From Dromiciops gliroides (taxonomy: Eukaryota; Chordata; Mammalia; Microbiotheria; Microbiotheriidae), in the NCBI RefSeq assembly GCF_019393635.1, contig NC_057861.1:54325532-54389531 (forward strand): a stretch of DNA of 64,000 nt, in the 5' to 3' direction. The translations under genes and the position numbers were made by a program. Positions 1 to 12,147 of the stretch are shown piece by piece. Position 1 is the first letter of the stretch; each line of letters opens with the position of its first letter. Below the pieces are notes generated by a model. That model worked only from the letters and a program-made list of their open reading frames with translations. It had not been told where the DNA came from and did no database searches.

Positions 1-920
1 CCTCTGGTGGCTGTGCTCTGTCCTGCCTGAAGATCATGTTTAGCAAGACCACTCTGACATCAGTGATCTGGTCCACTCTTAAGACCATTTGTTGAAGCGA
101 GAGGGGCACACAATGGTACAAGATGGTTCACTAAAGCTCTCACTGTTTAAAAAAACGAAGGGAACCAAGTAGCATACCGTGCCACTATCGGGAGCCACTG
201 AGGAACTAGACAAACCTGCTGATCCATGTGTCAGAGTGCACAGAGTTCTCATTTCAAAGCACCTTAAACATACCTTCCACTAATGACTAATTCCTGATGT
301 GACCTTGGGCAACTTGCTGAACACCCCTGAGCCTAAGGATCTCTACCTGTAAAGCGAGGAGGCTGGACTAGAGGATCTTTGAGGACCCTTTGAGGTTTCT
401 TTAATATTCAGACTCTGGGCCTCAGTTTTTCCATCTGTGAAATTAGCAGGTTAGACTGGATGATTTTTAAAAGTTGAGGCTCTGTGTTTCTATGGACACT
501 TCCCCAGAGGAACTGGCCAAAGTTCACTTCTTTCTGCAACCATTTAGGAAACGGCAACCCTATAAGAAATGGCCAAACTAATAACTGCCTTTTCCCAGAA
601 TGTCTGGTAGCTAGAGTTGAGTATATTTTCCCCAGATGGTACTAATTTACCAAACAACAGCATGTTCTCTTCAGGAGGAAATAAAACATTGCAAGTACTA
701 ACACATTTTTTGTATATCATGCTTGAATTGATCAACATAAAGTCCAAGTGCTGTAGTGTCTTGAGTCCTGGCAGTGTCGGGGCCTCCTTGTGGAATCACA
801 GGCATCTCGGCTAACCTGGGGCAGCTGTCACTTAGTGATGGGCATCAGCCTATTGGGAGCTATACAGAAATCTACAAATTATTTTGCCACAAATGGTCAA
901 AAGTTACAAAGCAGGAACAC
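1..920. other. No gene recognised
   Basis: Contains weak MIR-like text at about 295-460 (GACCTTGGGCAACTTGC, CTCAGTTTTTCCATCTGTG). Otherwise no recognisable element. Short open frames lack codon or family support. Confidence 0.5.
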
Positions 921-925
921 TAAGA

Positions 926-949
926 CACACACACACACACACACACACG
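926..949. repeat. (CA)12 microsatellite
   Basis: Pure CA dinucleotide run in otherwise unassigned sequence. Confidence 0.95.
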
Positions 950-1034
950 GAACATCTGCATGGTTCTTTAAAATTCAAAAAGGGAAATCAGAGACAGTAT
1001 CACAAACAATCTTTACAACAAACGTGTGAAGCAT

Positions 1035-1205
1035 AATTATTGTGTTTTATCATCCCCACTTTACAGATAAGGAAATTGAAGTTCAGGGACTTATTCATGG
1101 TCACCCAGGTTGTAAGTGTCAAGGACGGGATTCAAATTGATCTCGCCTGGCTCAAAGCCCAGTACGCCTCCCACTACCCTCAACAGGCCACGGCTGGATT
1201 TGGGT
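1035..1205 (-). mobile_element. MIR-type fragment
   Basis: Antisense CCACTTTACAGATAAGGAAA, TGGTCACCCAGGTTGTAAG, GATTCAAATTGATC. Confidence 0.7.
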
Positions 1206-1209
1206 CTAC

Positions 1210-2100
1210 CATTCTCTCCCTACCCTAGGATGGAAAATACTCATGGCCCTGACTGATAGGCACTTGGACACACAACCTATTGAGTCTGTCTATCAACAGG
1301 GATCCCATTTGGGAAAGTGCACACATGGACCTTTGAATGACCCTGAGCTGCTTTTGCCACCAAAGTTCCTCCCTGATATTCTTCCAGTAATACCAAAGGG
1401 CTATAAGTCATGGATGCCGTGATCTTAAAGAACCATAACTGCAAGTGACCAGGAACCAATGGAAAGATACACAATGAGGGCAAATAGCCTTCAGTGTATT
1501 ACCAATGATGACTTGCACACTAGGAGTCACTTCAAAGACTGTGTCCAGGATGCTTAGGATGGGGAAAAGGAGAAAGGGCCCATTCTGGCCCTATAGGCAG
1601 AGGGAAGGATGGCTGACATCCCTCCTTAGGCTGCACTAGTACCTACGACATATTAAAAGAGCCAGAGGAAGGAAGGCCTCTGATGCCCTGGGCAGATCCT
1701 CTGTGGAAGCTCGGGGGAAGGTCATAGACAAGAAGTACACAGCAATGGGAGGGGGTGGATGGGCAGGGACTGACATTGGTGGAGGAAGGCCCCATGCCTA
1801 CGGGGTCTCAGAGCTCTTGACATCTTGGCAGACTAGAAGGAGACAGGAGCTGGGAGTGCACGTGGGCTCTAGCCCTGGTTCTGCCACCAATCCAGCGGGC
1901 AGCATCTTTCCTGCCTCAGAGTCTCCTCTCCCTCATCTGCAAAACAAAGCTCCTGAATGGCGGTGATGGCCAAAGCTCCTCCCCACTGGGATATTTTGTG
2001 TCCTATGTGCTAAAGTTCCCTCCACATCCTACACTGGATGATCCCATAACCGGTGCCTTTTTCCAGGCCACAGAGCTCTTAAATGAGCTGAATGTATCAC
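1210..2100. other. No gene recognised
   Basis: Nothing repetitive or coding recognised; frames such as 1703-1966 are unsupported. Confidence 0.45.
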
Positions 2101-2104
2101 TTCA

Positions 2105-2335
2105 GCCAAAGAGCTGGGATCAGTTGGGATCAGAAGCAGGAAGACCTGGGTTTGAATCCTGCCTCAGACACTTAGCAGCCGTGTAAGCATGGGCCAGTCA
2201 CCTCATTGCTATGTGCTTCAATTTCCTCATTTGTAAAATGGGGATAATAATAGTCCCCACCTCCCAGGATTGTTGTGAGGATAAAAAAGAGTTAACACAG
2301 TGCTTTGCAAACCTTAAAGCACTATGTGGATGCTG
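2105..2335 (+). mobile_element. MIR/THER-type CORE-SINE
   Basis: GGGTTTGAATCCTGCCTCAG, TTCCTCATTTGTAAAATGGG, GGATTGTTGTGAGGAT, AGTGCTTTGCAAACCTTAAAG. Confidence 0.85.
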
Positions 2336-3735
2336 GCTAGCAGTGCTATGGGCAGCCCTCTGACAAACCCACTTGGAATATACTTCCCTTGTTCTGAATG
2401 ATGCATCCGAAGTTGAATAGTCTCCTCTACCTGGGAGGTTTGTTCATTTTGTTTATGGGAAAAGGTGCTCATTAATGATATTATCACAGCCGTGATCTGT
2501 TGGGGGAAGATAACTACACATTCTAATAAGCTGTTCTGAGAAATGAACAGATAGAAATGACTCGAAACATGTTCTTTCAGACGATTTTGCCCAAGCTGCC
2601 TGGCACAGACAGCTGGCATCCGGTTGTTTTGATAACATTTTAAGTGAAATTAAAGAATTGCAAAAGTAAGTGTGAGCTGTGAGCTTCCTCATCGCTCAAG
2701 AACCTCACCCTCAGGTGCCTGACTCATTACCTTCCACTAAGTCCTTGAGCAAAGCGGCTCAGAGATCAAGGGCACCTCTCTTTGATGTCAAGTCTTTTTA
2801 AAAAATCTCTGTGGATGGGAGAAGGAAGAAGGGTTTCCCCAGTATGGTGAGATCTCGAAGGTCCACTTCAACTCTGACATTGTATTTTCCTCTCGTCTCA
2901 GGTCCTTCCCCACCCCAACAATCCATGGTCTATATTCCAAGGTTCTTTATAATCCTGAAACACAGATTTTTTGATGTGCTGAATACCTATCATTCTCTAT
3001 CTGGATCAAGCTGTGGTCAGGCCTCTCATTTCAGGGGCCCCAATAATTAAGTCCCTACCTGGGGACAACTCACAGAGATCTCTGGGAGATACTTTAAGCC
3101 TGATGCAAACCTGTAGAATAACCAGTGAGGTTTTCCTTTCTTTTTGTTGATTTTTCTTTGGGCCTCTTTAAAGAAGGAGAAATAGAAAGAAAGGAGGGAG
3201 GGGAGAGGGAGGAAGGGAGGAAGGAGGGAAGAAGAGAGAAAGAGAAACAGTTTAATTCAAAAGAATGTAGCAGACTTTCTTTTTAGGGGAATGGGTTCAA
3301 CTAGATTGCCTCTGATGTTCCTCCCAATCTAAAATGCTGTGATTCTGGCCTCATTATTGAACCCTCAAGAGTCTTTTGGTTTGGATTACATTGTGAAGTG
3401 TTTCCTATGCTTATTGAATAGGCCTTATAAAAGTCTAGAAACCTCCCTTGATACAAATGTGTGACATCTAAAGGTAACAGATAGATACAAAGCATCAAAA
3501 ATAAGGTTATTACAACACTATATTAAACTAAAATGTTTACTCTAGGTAGAAGTGACTTGTTTTTTTGATAATGCAGGCTCAAATGAGAAACGAGAAGTTG
3601 TAGGAAATAAAGCTAATAGAGATTTATCTACAAAGGCTCCATCATGTAGCTAGAGAATCTTTAATGTCAACAAAAATCTCCAATGTTCACAAGGGAATGC
3701 CCAGATTCCTATATTGGGAGAACTGAAAGAAACCT
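2336..3735. other. No gene recognised
   Basis: Unassigned sequence apart from the purine tract at 3176-3248. CGATCGTTTC-like or coding signals are absent. Confidence 0.45.
3176..3248. repeat. GGGA/GGAA-rich purine tract
   Basis: GAAAGGAGGGAGGGGAGAGG and similar units. Confidence 0.9.
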
Positions 3736-3739
3736 CAGA

Positions 3740-3895
3740 GATCATTTAATCAATCAATCGATCAACATTTACGAAGAGCCTACCATGGCTCTTGGAGACA
3801 GAAACTAAGGTCCAGAAAGGCCAAAGGACAAGCAATGTCACACAGATGGGCAGCGTCAGAACCTAGATTCAAACACTTCTGCCTTTACTGAGAAA
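3740..3895 (-). mobile_element. MIR-type fragment
   Basis: Antisense AACATTTACGAAGAGCCTAC, GTCACACAGATGGGCAG, CTAGATTCAAACACTTC. Confidence 0.65.
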
Positions 3896-3929
3896 ACAGA
3901 GGCTTCTTTCTTTCTTTCTTCATTCATTT

Positions 3930-4150
3930 ATTTTTTTAGTTTGTGTTCAATCAATATCAGTTATTTTTCTGGGAGTAGCTAGTATGCTTCATCATTAGCC
4001 GTTTGGGATTGTCTTGGATCGTTGCATTGCTGAGAGTAGTCAAGTCATTCACAGTTGCTCATAGAACAATACTGCTGTCACTGTGCACAATGTCCTGGTT
4101 CTACTCACTTCACTATACATCAGTTCATATGAGTCTTTCCAGGTTTTTCT
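3930..4150 (-). mobile_element. Antisense L1 3' fragment
   Basis: CTTGGATCGTTGCATTGCTG, AATGTCCTGGTTCTACTCAC, TACATCAGTTCATATGAG: the 3' UTR section also seen at 52490-52620. Confidence 0.65.
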
Positions 4151-5045
4151 GAAATCATTCTGCTTGTCATTTCTTATAGCCCTTTATTTTCTCCATCTCA
4201 AAACCCCTTTTCCGTCATGACCCACCCCTTCCTCCTTTCTTCCAGTCTCTAATAAAGAGTGGTCCTTCCTTCTCTTGCCAAGGCCAACCCCTCCACATGT
4301 GCATTTGGTCCCATCCCCTCCCACCTTCTCCAGCACCTTATCATTCCTTCCCTGTCTGTCTCTAAGCTTCATTCTTGCTGTCTATGGTTCCTTTTGCTCT
4401 GCCCTTGAGCTTGTCCCTCATCCTTAAAAAACTGCCATTCCCTCAAGCTACTGTCCTATATCTCCCTTTCTCAGTCAACCCTTCAACTATACTCATGGCT
4501 GCCTGAACCCTCTGTAATCAGAGTCTTGACCTCTCCCCTTGACTGGGACTGCCCTCTCCAAAGTCACCAAGGCAACCACCTTTTCTCTGTCTTCTCCCCC
4601 CCCAACCCCCACCCGACCACTGCCTTACTTGGCAATGCTGACCAACCCTCCTCTTGCAGCTGCTCTGACCCTGCACTCTTCTGGGTCTCCCCTCTGTCTA
4701 TCCGGCTGCTCCTTCTCAGTCTCTTTTGCTATCTCATCATCCACAGCACAGCCCCTACCTCTGCATATTTCTGAATATTCTGCCGTGGGCCCAGTTCCCT
4801 TCTTTCTCCCTTCTCTCATTTGCCTAATTATCCCCCATGTGACTTCTAGATCTATACATACAGTCTCACCCTCTTCTCTGAGAACAGACCCACACGACCA
4901 ATTATTTATTGCACATTTCAAACTGAATGTCCCACAGGCACCTCAAACTCAACATGGCCAAAGCAAAACTCAATATTTTATTGTCATAATTAACCCATTT
5001 CCCCACAAACCCTCCCTTTTAAAAAAGTCCCTATTTCTGTCAAAA

Positions 5046-5290
5046 GGCAGCTAGGTGGTGCAATGACTAGAGCTCCAGTAGGTAGCGTTGGGAAGACTCA
5101 TCTCCCAGAGTTCAAATCTGGCCTCAGGCAGTTACTAGCTGGGCATGTCACTTCCCCCTGTCTGCCTCAGTTTCCTCAACTGTAAAATGAGCTGGAAAAG
5201 GAAATGGCAAACCACTACAGTATCTTTGTCAAGAAAACCCCAAATGGGGTCATGAAGAGCGGGACACTAGTGACCAAGACCAAGACCAAG
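5046..5290 (+). mobile_element. Long tRNA-type SINE in L2
   Basis: GGCAGCTAGGTGGTGCAATG, AGAGTTCAAATCTGGCC, TCCTCAACTGTAAAATGAGC, ATGGCAAACCACTACAG, AAATGGGGTCATGAAGAG. Followed by a (CTA/CCA)n tract at 5294-5343. Confidence 0.88.
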
Positions 5291-5293
5291 ATC

Positions 5294-5295
5294 AA

Positions 5296-5340
<45 letters not shown>

Positions 5341-5343
5341 CAT
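5294..5343. repeat. (CTA)n/(CCA)n trinucleotide tract
   Basis: About 12 ACT units followed by four CAC units, directly after the long SINE tail. Confidence 0.95.
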
Positions 5344-5458
5344 GTTTGTCCAAGGCACAAGGTGCATAATCTCAGCATTATCCTCGTCTTCTCCCTCTCC
5401 CTCATGAACCCAGCCAGTTGCTAAATCTTGACTTTTCTACCGTGATGCCCCTACCCAC

Positions 5459-5486
5459 AGCGCGCGCGTGCAGACACAGACACACA

Positions 5487-5530
<44 letters not shown>
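5459..5530. repeat. (CG)n/(ACAG)n/(CA)n microsatellite
   Basis: GCGCGCGCGTGCAGACACAG followed by about 20 CA units. It sits within the L2 copy. Confidence 0.95.
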
Positions 5531-5531
<1 letters not shown>

Positions 5532-5904
5532 CTCCCATCTGAGTTCAGACTTCATCGCTTCTCACCTGGATTGTTCCTTGCTTCACGTCTCTGTGTACTC
5601 TCGCCCAGCCAGCCCACAGCCCACAGATCTGACTGTGTCACTCCTCTATTCCTTTAACTACACTGGCTTCCTATCGCTTCTGTTTAGATTGTCAAATCCC
5701 TCAGAATCTGGCACCAATCTATCTTTCCATCCCTGTCCTCCCATGCTCCTCATTCAGCCTCACACATGACATTCCATCTCCCATTTCCACGCCTTTGCCT
5801 GTCCACTCTGCCTAGAATGCCCTTGACCTCATCTCACAGAATTCCTTTCTTCCTTCAAGACGCAGCCCAAGAATGAAGCAGCTTTTCTTGATCTCGGCAG
5901 CTAG

Positions 5905-6150
5905 GGCCATCATAGCTAGCATTTATGTAGCACTTTAAGGTTTTACAAAGCACTTTCCAAATTTTACCTCATTATTGTATTATTATTGTGATCCCCACTT
6001 TACAATTGAAGAAACTAAGATAAACAAAGGGTAAGTGACTTGACAAGAGTTACACAGCTAGTAAATATCTACGGCAGAATTTGAACTCAGGTCTTCCTGA
6101 CTTCAGGTCCAGCAGCCTATCCACTCTACCCAGTTGCCTTAACACACCAG
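5905..6150 (-). mobile_element. MIR/THER-type CORE-SINE
   Basis: Antisense: TTATGTAGCACTTTAAGG, CACAGCTAGTAAATATCTA, AATTTGAACTCAGGTCTTCC, TATCCACTCTACCCAGTTG. Inserted into the L2 3' end. Confidence 0.8.
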
Positions 6151-6654
6151 CTTGTGTTTAACTACTTTGAATTTATTCTCTTTATTTGGTTTGTATATAC
6201 TTATATGTGTTCTTGCTGTCTCCCCTAGTAGAATATAAATTCTTTGTGAGTAAGGAATCTTGTGTTCTCTGTATTTGTATCTCTAGTGCCTAGTACCATG
6301 CCTGGCAGACAGTAGGTTCTTAATAAATGCTTGTTAACTGACTGACTAATCTCTGAATTCCTCATCCATATCGTTTTCTATCACACTACAAGTCAATGAA
6401 TATCACAAATTCAACAAAAATATACTGAATGAATGAATAAGGAAGGCATTGATTAAGTGTTAATTAGGTGCCGCACACTAAGGATACAGATGGGAAAGCA
6501 GACAATCCCTGCCCTCCAGGAGCTCACATTCTAATAGGAAAGCATCCAGCTTCAAGTCAGATGGAGAAGTCTTATGGCCCTTGGGGTGCACTCACAAAGC
6601 AGATGGTGATAGCTCATATTTAAAGCCATTTCCACTGATAAAAAACAAGTCTGG

Positions 6655-6815
6655 GGGGCAGCTAGGTGGCACAGTGGATGGAGCACCGGCCCTGGATTCA
6701 GAAGGACCTGAGTTCAAATCCAGCCTCAGACACTTAACACTTACTAGCTGTGTGACCCTGGGCAAGTCACTTAACCCCAATTGCCTCACCAAAAACAAAA
6801 AACAAAAAAAAAACC
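6655..6815 (+). mobile_element. Short tRNA-type SINE
   Basis: GGGGGCAGCTAGGTGGCACAG to CCAATTGCCTCACC plus (CAAAAA)n. Flanked by CAAGTCTG at both ends (6648 and 6818). Confidence 0.93.
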
Positions 6816-7254
6816 CCAAGTCTGTTTCTGATGCTGAACCGGCCAAGAACCTTCTTTTGTTGGCCTTCAGTAGGAGTAGCTGCAGTCCCTGCAGGAGCAG
6901 CTCCCACAGGGGTTCTTTTGAGCACCTACTGTGTACAGAGCCCTGCACTAGACACAGTTTAGGTAAAGCACAGTCCCTGTGCTAATGGACAAAATATCAA
7001 TGGTAGACACAGCCTACCTCATATTAACCTATTAGGTGAAAATGGGATCCTATGCCAAAGGAGAATGATGCCAGGACCCTCTGTCAAGGCCTAGCTCTCT
7101 GTCACTGGCACTCCCATTTACATCTCAGTAACAGTCCCAAATGACAACATCAAGAAGTTTCCTATGACGAAAGTGGAGTCCAGTTATAATGGAGTCCTTG
7201 TGGTGTTAGCAAACAAAATCCCTGAAGCACCATGTGACTTTAAAACATTATGTA

Positions 7255-7413
7255 GGGGCAGCTAGGTGGTGCAGTGGATAGAGCACCAGCCCTGGATTCA
7301 GGACTATCTGAGTTCAAATCTGGCCTCAGACACTTAACACTTACTAGCTGTGTGACCCTGGGCAAGTCACTTAACCCTAATTGCCTCACTAAAAACAAAA
7401 ACCAAAAAACCCC
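7255..7413 (+). mobile_element. Short tRNA-type SINE, first of a same-site pair
   Basis: Lies between copies 1 (7246-7254) and 2 (7414-7422) of the target CATTATGTA. Full-length with mixed A/C tail. Confidence 0.93.
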
Positions 7414-7422
7414 CATTATGTA

Positions 7423-7586
7423 GGGGGCAGCTAGGTGGCGCAGTGGATAGAGCACTGGCCCTGGATTCAGGAGGACCTGAGTTCAAATCTGGCTTCAGAC
7501 CCTTGACACATACTAGCTGTGTGACCCTGGGCAAGTCACTTAACCCCAACTGCCTCACCAAAAAAACCCAACCAAACAAAAAAAAA
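7423..7586 (+). mobile_element. Short tRNA-type SINE, second of a same-site pair
   Basis: Lies between copies 2 (7414-7422) and 3 (7587-7595) of CATTATGTA. Same orientation as its neighbour. Confidence 0.93.
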
Positions 7587-7788
7587 CATTATGTAAATGT
7601 TAATTATTAATAAAACAACACTGGTTGGAGCAATGTTATGCTAGGTATGGTTCTCCTGACACACATTCAAATGACTATCTGTTCGTTAAATCATAGCACT
7701 AAAGCCTATTTTAAGCAATTGGGGGCTTCTTTAGGCCACCCCCCCACCAAATACATGTGATTATATTATTAAAAAATAACTAAATAGG

Positions 7789-7956
7789 GACAGCTAGATG
7801 GCGCAGTGGATAGAGCACTGGCCCTGGATTCAGGAGTACCTGAGTTCAAATCCGACCTCAGACACTTAAAACTTACTAGCTGTGTGACCCTGGGCAAGTC
7901 ACTTAACCCCAATTGTCTTACTAAAAAAAAAAAAAAGAAAAGAAAAGAAAAAAAAG
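7789..7956 (+). mobile_element. Short tRNA-type SINE with 11-bp duplication
   Basis: Flanked by AACTAAATAGG at 7778-7788 and 7957-7967. Ends in A13 and (GAAAA)n. Confidence 0.94.
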
Positions 7957-8482
7957 AACTAAATAGGAACCTAGAAAATATAATGAAAACTCCCCATTTG
8001 GAAGATTTCAAATTGCACAATACAAAAATGCTGGCTACATAGGATCCTCTTCCTCTAATGCTATTCTTGTCCTTTCTTTAGTCCAAGAAATAGAGAAATA
8101 GTGGATTTTCTGCTATTCTGGTCATCCCTTTAAATGGAGACATAGTTGTGTAGTCACAGATTATTAGGGACAGAATAACCTTAGAACATAACTCAAAGAA
8201 TGTCAATATTAGAAGGGACCTTAGAAAAGACAACATGGAATGCTAGACCTGAAAGACATCTAGGCATACACTCCAGAGGATGTTCAGGCTGGACAGAACC
8301 TTAGATCATCCCTTGACTTGGAATGCTCATTATAATGACTTGAAACCAGAGGATATCAGTTAATCAAATACTGGTTGACAATGAGGCAATTAAGAGATTA
8401 CTGATAATTTTGGAGTGAGCAGTTTCAACTGAATGATGAGGTTGAAAGATAGACTCAAGACAGTTAAGAACAGCATGAGAGG

Positions 8483-8638
8483 GGCAGCTAGGTGGTGTAG
8501 TGGATAGAGCACTGGCCCTGGAGTCAGGAGGACCTGAGTTCAAATACGGCCTCAGACACTTAACACTTACTAGCTGTGTGACCCTGGGCAAGTCACTTAA
8601 CCCCAATTGCCTCACCAAAAAAAAAAAAAAAAAAAAAA
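8483..8638 (+). mobile_element. Short tRNA-type SINE with long duplication
   Basis: Flanked by AAGAACAGCATGAGAGG (ending 8482; right copy 8639-8655). A23 tail. A near-perfect duplication and pure tail suggest a young insertion. Confidence 0.95.
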
Positions 8639-8639
8639 A

Positions 8640-9374
8640 AGAACAGCATGAGAGGAAAGGATGTGTGGAGGCATCAAGTATAAATGGACTTCTTAAGGAG
8701 TTTAGCCACGAAAAGGAGGAGATACAGGCCTATAAGGATGGAAGGACCAAGTGATGGGCTTCTAAGGATGGGGGAAATAGAGGTGTGTTTGCAGGCAGCA
8801 GGAAAGTAGCCAGTAGCCAGGGAGAGAGTGAAGTTTAGTGAATGGAGTTAATAAGAGGGGAAATCTACTAGAGGGGACAAGATGGAGACAGATCACATAT
8901 GCCCGTTGAAGGATTTGCCTTGGCAAGAATTAGATCCACATTTTATGTGAGATGGGTGAAGGAGGAGATATTGAAGAAAGGCATCTGAATGATACGAGAT
9001 AAGGAAGGGAGAAGAGGGAGCCCTTGGCAAAGGGCCTCAATTTTTCTAGCGAAATGGGAGGCAAGGTTCTCAGCTGAGAGAGTGGTGGGAAGGGGAGCCA
9101 TGGGAGGTGGGAAGAGGGATGGAAAGGTTTGGAAAAGGTGCTGAGAGGTGAGCCACTTATGGAGGATTGCCTTGCCTCAATGACAGTCCAGTCAGGCTAT
9201 GTAATCAATCTTTAGTGCACCCAGGCAGCAGCATTTCGTGATTTTGTTCAGCTGCATCCAGCAGCATGAGAATAGGAAGGAAGGCAGTAAATAGCAAGTA
9301 TAAACCAAGGCAGGGTATGATGGGCACGGGGTTGAGGAGGCAGGAGATGTAAGATCAGAAGAGACTAAAAAAAA
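8640..9374. repeat. Probable old mammalian repeat, purine-rich
   Basis: Resembles an ancient family also seen at 17880-18130, 21605-21740 and 58225-58620: text about a GGGAG-rich segment and AGAGGTG/GGCAAGG blocks. Weak here; no open frame of note. Confidence 0.4.
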
Positions 9375-9512
9375 CCATTTTTTTGGTGGGGGTGTTGCAG
9401 GGTAATGAAAGTTAAGTGACTTGCCCAGGGTCACACCGATAGTAAGTGTTAAGTGTCTGAGGCCAAATTTGAACTCAGGTCCTCCTGGATCCACTGCACC
9501 ACCCAAGAAGAA
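9375..9512 (-). mobile_element. Short tRNA-type SINE, degenerate
   Basis: Antisense AAAGTTAAGTGACTTGCCC to GGATCCACTGCACCACCC; the GGCCCTGG / GAGCACTGG part of the head is deleted. Confidence 0.85.
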
Positions 9513-9514
9513 AG

Positions 9515-10565
9515 TAATATTGATGCACTGGTTCACCCTATGTCCAAGAAAAGGAAGGGAAGAGAACCTAGCCACTGCAGGAAAGAACTAGGAAAAGAGG
9601 GAGCGGAGGTCTCAGTGAGGAGGAGGAAGGGGATTAGGGACTGTAAAGAAGAGGAGAAGTTGGAATGATGAAATATTATGATCAGATAAAGGAATTTAAG
9701 AGCTCATGGACATGCAAGGGGAACACTTGTGGGTGACAGTGTGGTCACCAGCTGACCTGGGGTGGGGGAGTTGGTCCTTGGAAATGAGTAAACAGAACTG
9801 GGAAGTGAGGATATCTGAGAGTCAGGATAGACGAGCAGGCAGCCCTCTGAGCTTGCCTCCAAGTTTGAGATTCATTGATTCCTCAAAGGACAATAGCAGT
9901 TAACCTGAGTGCGCATCTAACATTCAACGTTCAACAAACCAAACAGAAGTAAACATAGTCACCTTGGGGGGTGGGGGTGGGGAATGACATATCTGTGATT
10001 CTTACAGGACAGAGTTCTGCCCTTAGACATTCTGGAGCAGGAATAGTTCGAGCCGCGAGCCACTCTCTAGACTCAATCTGGTTTCTCGTCCGAAGTCCTG
10101 TCTTGACCACGCTCCAGAGTCTCATGCTTGCCCCGGCAATCCTTTATGAGGAGGCAAAGAGCCCAGAGAGCTCAGCACCATCTGTCTGGGGGTGGTCCTG
10201 CTTGATGCCTACTTTCTGAAGCCTGCCTCTTGGTTCGGCTAGGATGGACCCCGTACGTTAGTAATATAAGGATCTGGGATTCTATCGAGGGCAGGTATCC
10301 CCTCCAACAGTACAGATCACAATGACCACAGAAACTGACAGTGGTCTTTAACAGTTGCTGTGGTGAGCCATCCTCTAGCTGCCAAGCTAACCACCAGCTT
10401 TTCTTAATCTAGCTAGGGTATATGGAACTGGGCAGAACTGGTTAGGGCTTGTGCTCTGCTGCAAGAGTCAGTTTTCAAGAACCAGGGGCACCTCCACACT
10501 ACAAGCAGCAGTTAAATAAAGGGATTAACTCCCTATTTCCTGGTATTTGATTCTGACCTCATGCA
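9515..10565. other. No gene recognised
   Basis: Unassigned sequence. The open frames at 9706-10219 have no recognisable domains. Confidence 0.4.
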
Positions 10566-10569
10566 ATAA

Positions 10570-11060
10570 TTGCCATTGTAATTCACCTTTATATAGCGCT
10601 GTAACTCTTGCCTCAGCAAGCTGGTGAAGTAGGAATCATCACCTTCAGTTTACAGTTTTAGTTATAGAATTATAAATAATAATGAGGATAATAATAGCTA
10701 CTCATTGATAGCACTTTCAGATTTACAAAGAACTGTATATTATCTCATTTGAATCCTACAACAAACATGTAAAGTAAATTCTACAAGTGGCACAACCCCC
10801 ATTTTGCAGACAAAGAAATTGAGGCTCAAAAGCTTACTTAACTTAATAATAATAGCATTTATATATCACTGACTATGTGTCAGACACTTTACAAACATTA
10901 CCTTATTTGTCATGGAGGTAAGTGCTATTATTATCCTCGTTTATACCTGAGGAAACTGAGGCAAACAGAGATTAAATAACGTGTCTGTCACTCAGCTAGT
11001 ACCTGAGTCTGGATTTGAATTCGGGTCTTCCTGATTCCACTGTACCACCTAGCTGCTTTT
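10570..11060 (-). mobile_element. Two adjacent antisense MIR/THER-type elements
   Basis: First: about 10570-10840 (CACTTTCAGATTTACAAAG, AAAGAAATTGAGGCTCAAAA). Second: about 10845-11060 (GTCAGACACTTTACAAAC, TACCTGAGGAAACTGAGGC, ATTCGGGTCTTCCTGATTCC, ACCACCTAGCTGC). Confidence 0.8.
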
Positions 11061-11439
11061 GATAGCTTCTAAGTCTCATAGTGGAATCTGAACCCAAGTT
11101 TCTTCTGACCAGGACCTTAGCATGATTAATAATATGTGCACTGTGTTGCTTCTCTTCTCTTATTATCTCCATTTTACAGATGAAGAAAATCTGAGGGTCA
11201 GCAAGTTTAAGTGAAAGCACTTGTGTAGTGAAAAGAGCAGAAGTCAGAAGCCTGGGGCCCCAAACCAGGCTCTGCTCCTTCCTTTCTGGAGGGTGGAGCC
11301 CCCATAAGACACAAGAACAACCCAAACACATATGGTGATCCAAACATGAAGACCCCGCCTGACTCCTCCTCTACTTCCCATTGTCTTCACTATGCAGTTA
11401 GTGCTCTAAGAAAGGACGTCTGAGGTTCTATAACAGCAA

Positions 11440-12140
11440 TGGTTATACAAACAGCTCTTCTTTAAACACATTGGCTACCACACTCCAAGAGATAAACAAA
11501 GGATATAAATAGACAGTTTTCAAGGGAAGAATCACAATCCATTAACAATCACAGGAAAGATGGCTCCAGATCACTAATAAAAGAAATATAAATGAAAACA
11601 GCTTTGAGGTTTCACTGCCTGTGCAGCAAATAGACAAAGATGACAGAAGATGGAAACAGTCAATGCTCAGGGTACTGAGGGAAGATGGAAACTCTAATAT
11701 ACTTCATATAAAACTTGAATTTGTCCAACTATTTTGGAAAACAATTTAGAATCATGAGAGAAAAGTGACTCCTTCTTCATGCCCTTTAACCTAGAAATAC
11801 AATTATGGAGCATAGGCCTCAGGGAGCTTAAAGTTACAAAGAAAAGTCCCACAATATTCGTAGGAGCATTTTTTTCTATTTAAAAATGTCTGTCTCACAT
11901 TGTCCACAGTAACAGCAACATTGTGTGATGATCAGCTGTGATGGAGTGCCGTGTTCAAGGAACAGCAAGTTTAATGTTTAATGTGATGGTACATATATAA
12001 CCTATATCTGATTGCTTTTCATCTTGGGGAGTGGGGAGGAAAGGGAGGAGGAAAATCTAGAACTCAGAATCTTATAATAAAAATGAATGTTGAAAACTAT
12101 CTTTATATGTAACTGGAAAAAAAATTATTTAAAAAGAAAA
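11440..12140 (+). mobile_element. Degenerate L1 3' end
   Basis: ORF2-like scrap (GATATAAATAGACAGTTTTC) followed by 3' UTR: CAGCAACATTGTGTGATGATC, TACATATATAACCTATATC, GTTGAAAACTATCTTTATATG, with an A-rich end. Confidence 0.7.
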
Positions 12141-12147
12141 AAAATGT

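Larger units (their letters stand above)
4150..6345 (+). mobile_element. L2-type LINE fragment, interrupted by two SINEs
   Basis: TGTALSKVTKATTF near 4541 matches the L2 STETALVKVTNDL region. The later part (GGATTGTTCCTTGCTTCACG; ACTGGCTTCCTATCG; TGCCTAGTACCATGCCTGGC) matches the L2 3' half and 3' end, finishing TAATAAATGCTTGTTAACTG at 6345. Interrupted by a long SINE (5046-5290) and an antisense MIR-type element (5905-6150). The open frame 4539-5054 is chance readthrough of a pyrimidine-rich L2 and not a gene. Confidence 0.75.

Noticed and set aside
4539-5054. 171-codon open frame rich in Ser, Pro and Thr
   Set aside because: Pyrimidine-rich L2 sequence; it lacks the L2 protein over most of its length and ends in a SINE.
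5294-5530. Tandem short repeats checked as a possible CRISPR-like array
   Set aside because: They are simple tri- and dinucleotide microsatellites with no spacers, in a vertebrate genome.
6592-6948. 118-codon and similar frames carrying VRQLGLSDLPRVTQLVS or LTSCVTLGKSLNPNCL
   Set aside because: These repeated peptides, seen in more than ten places, are translations of the SINE core on either strand, not a protein family.
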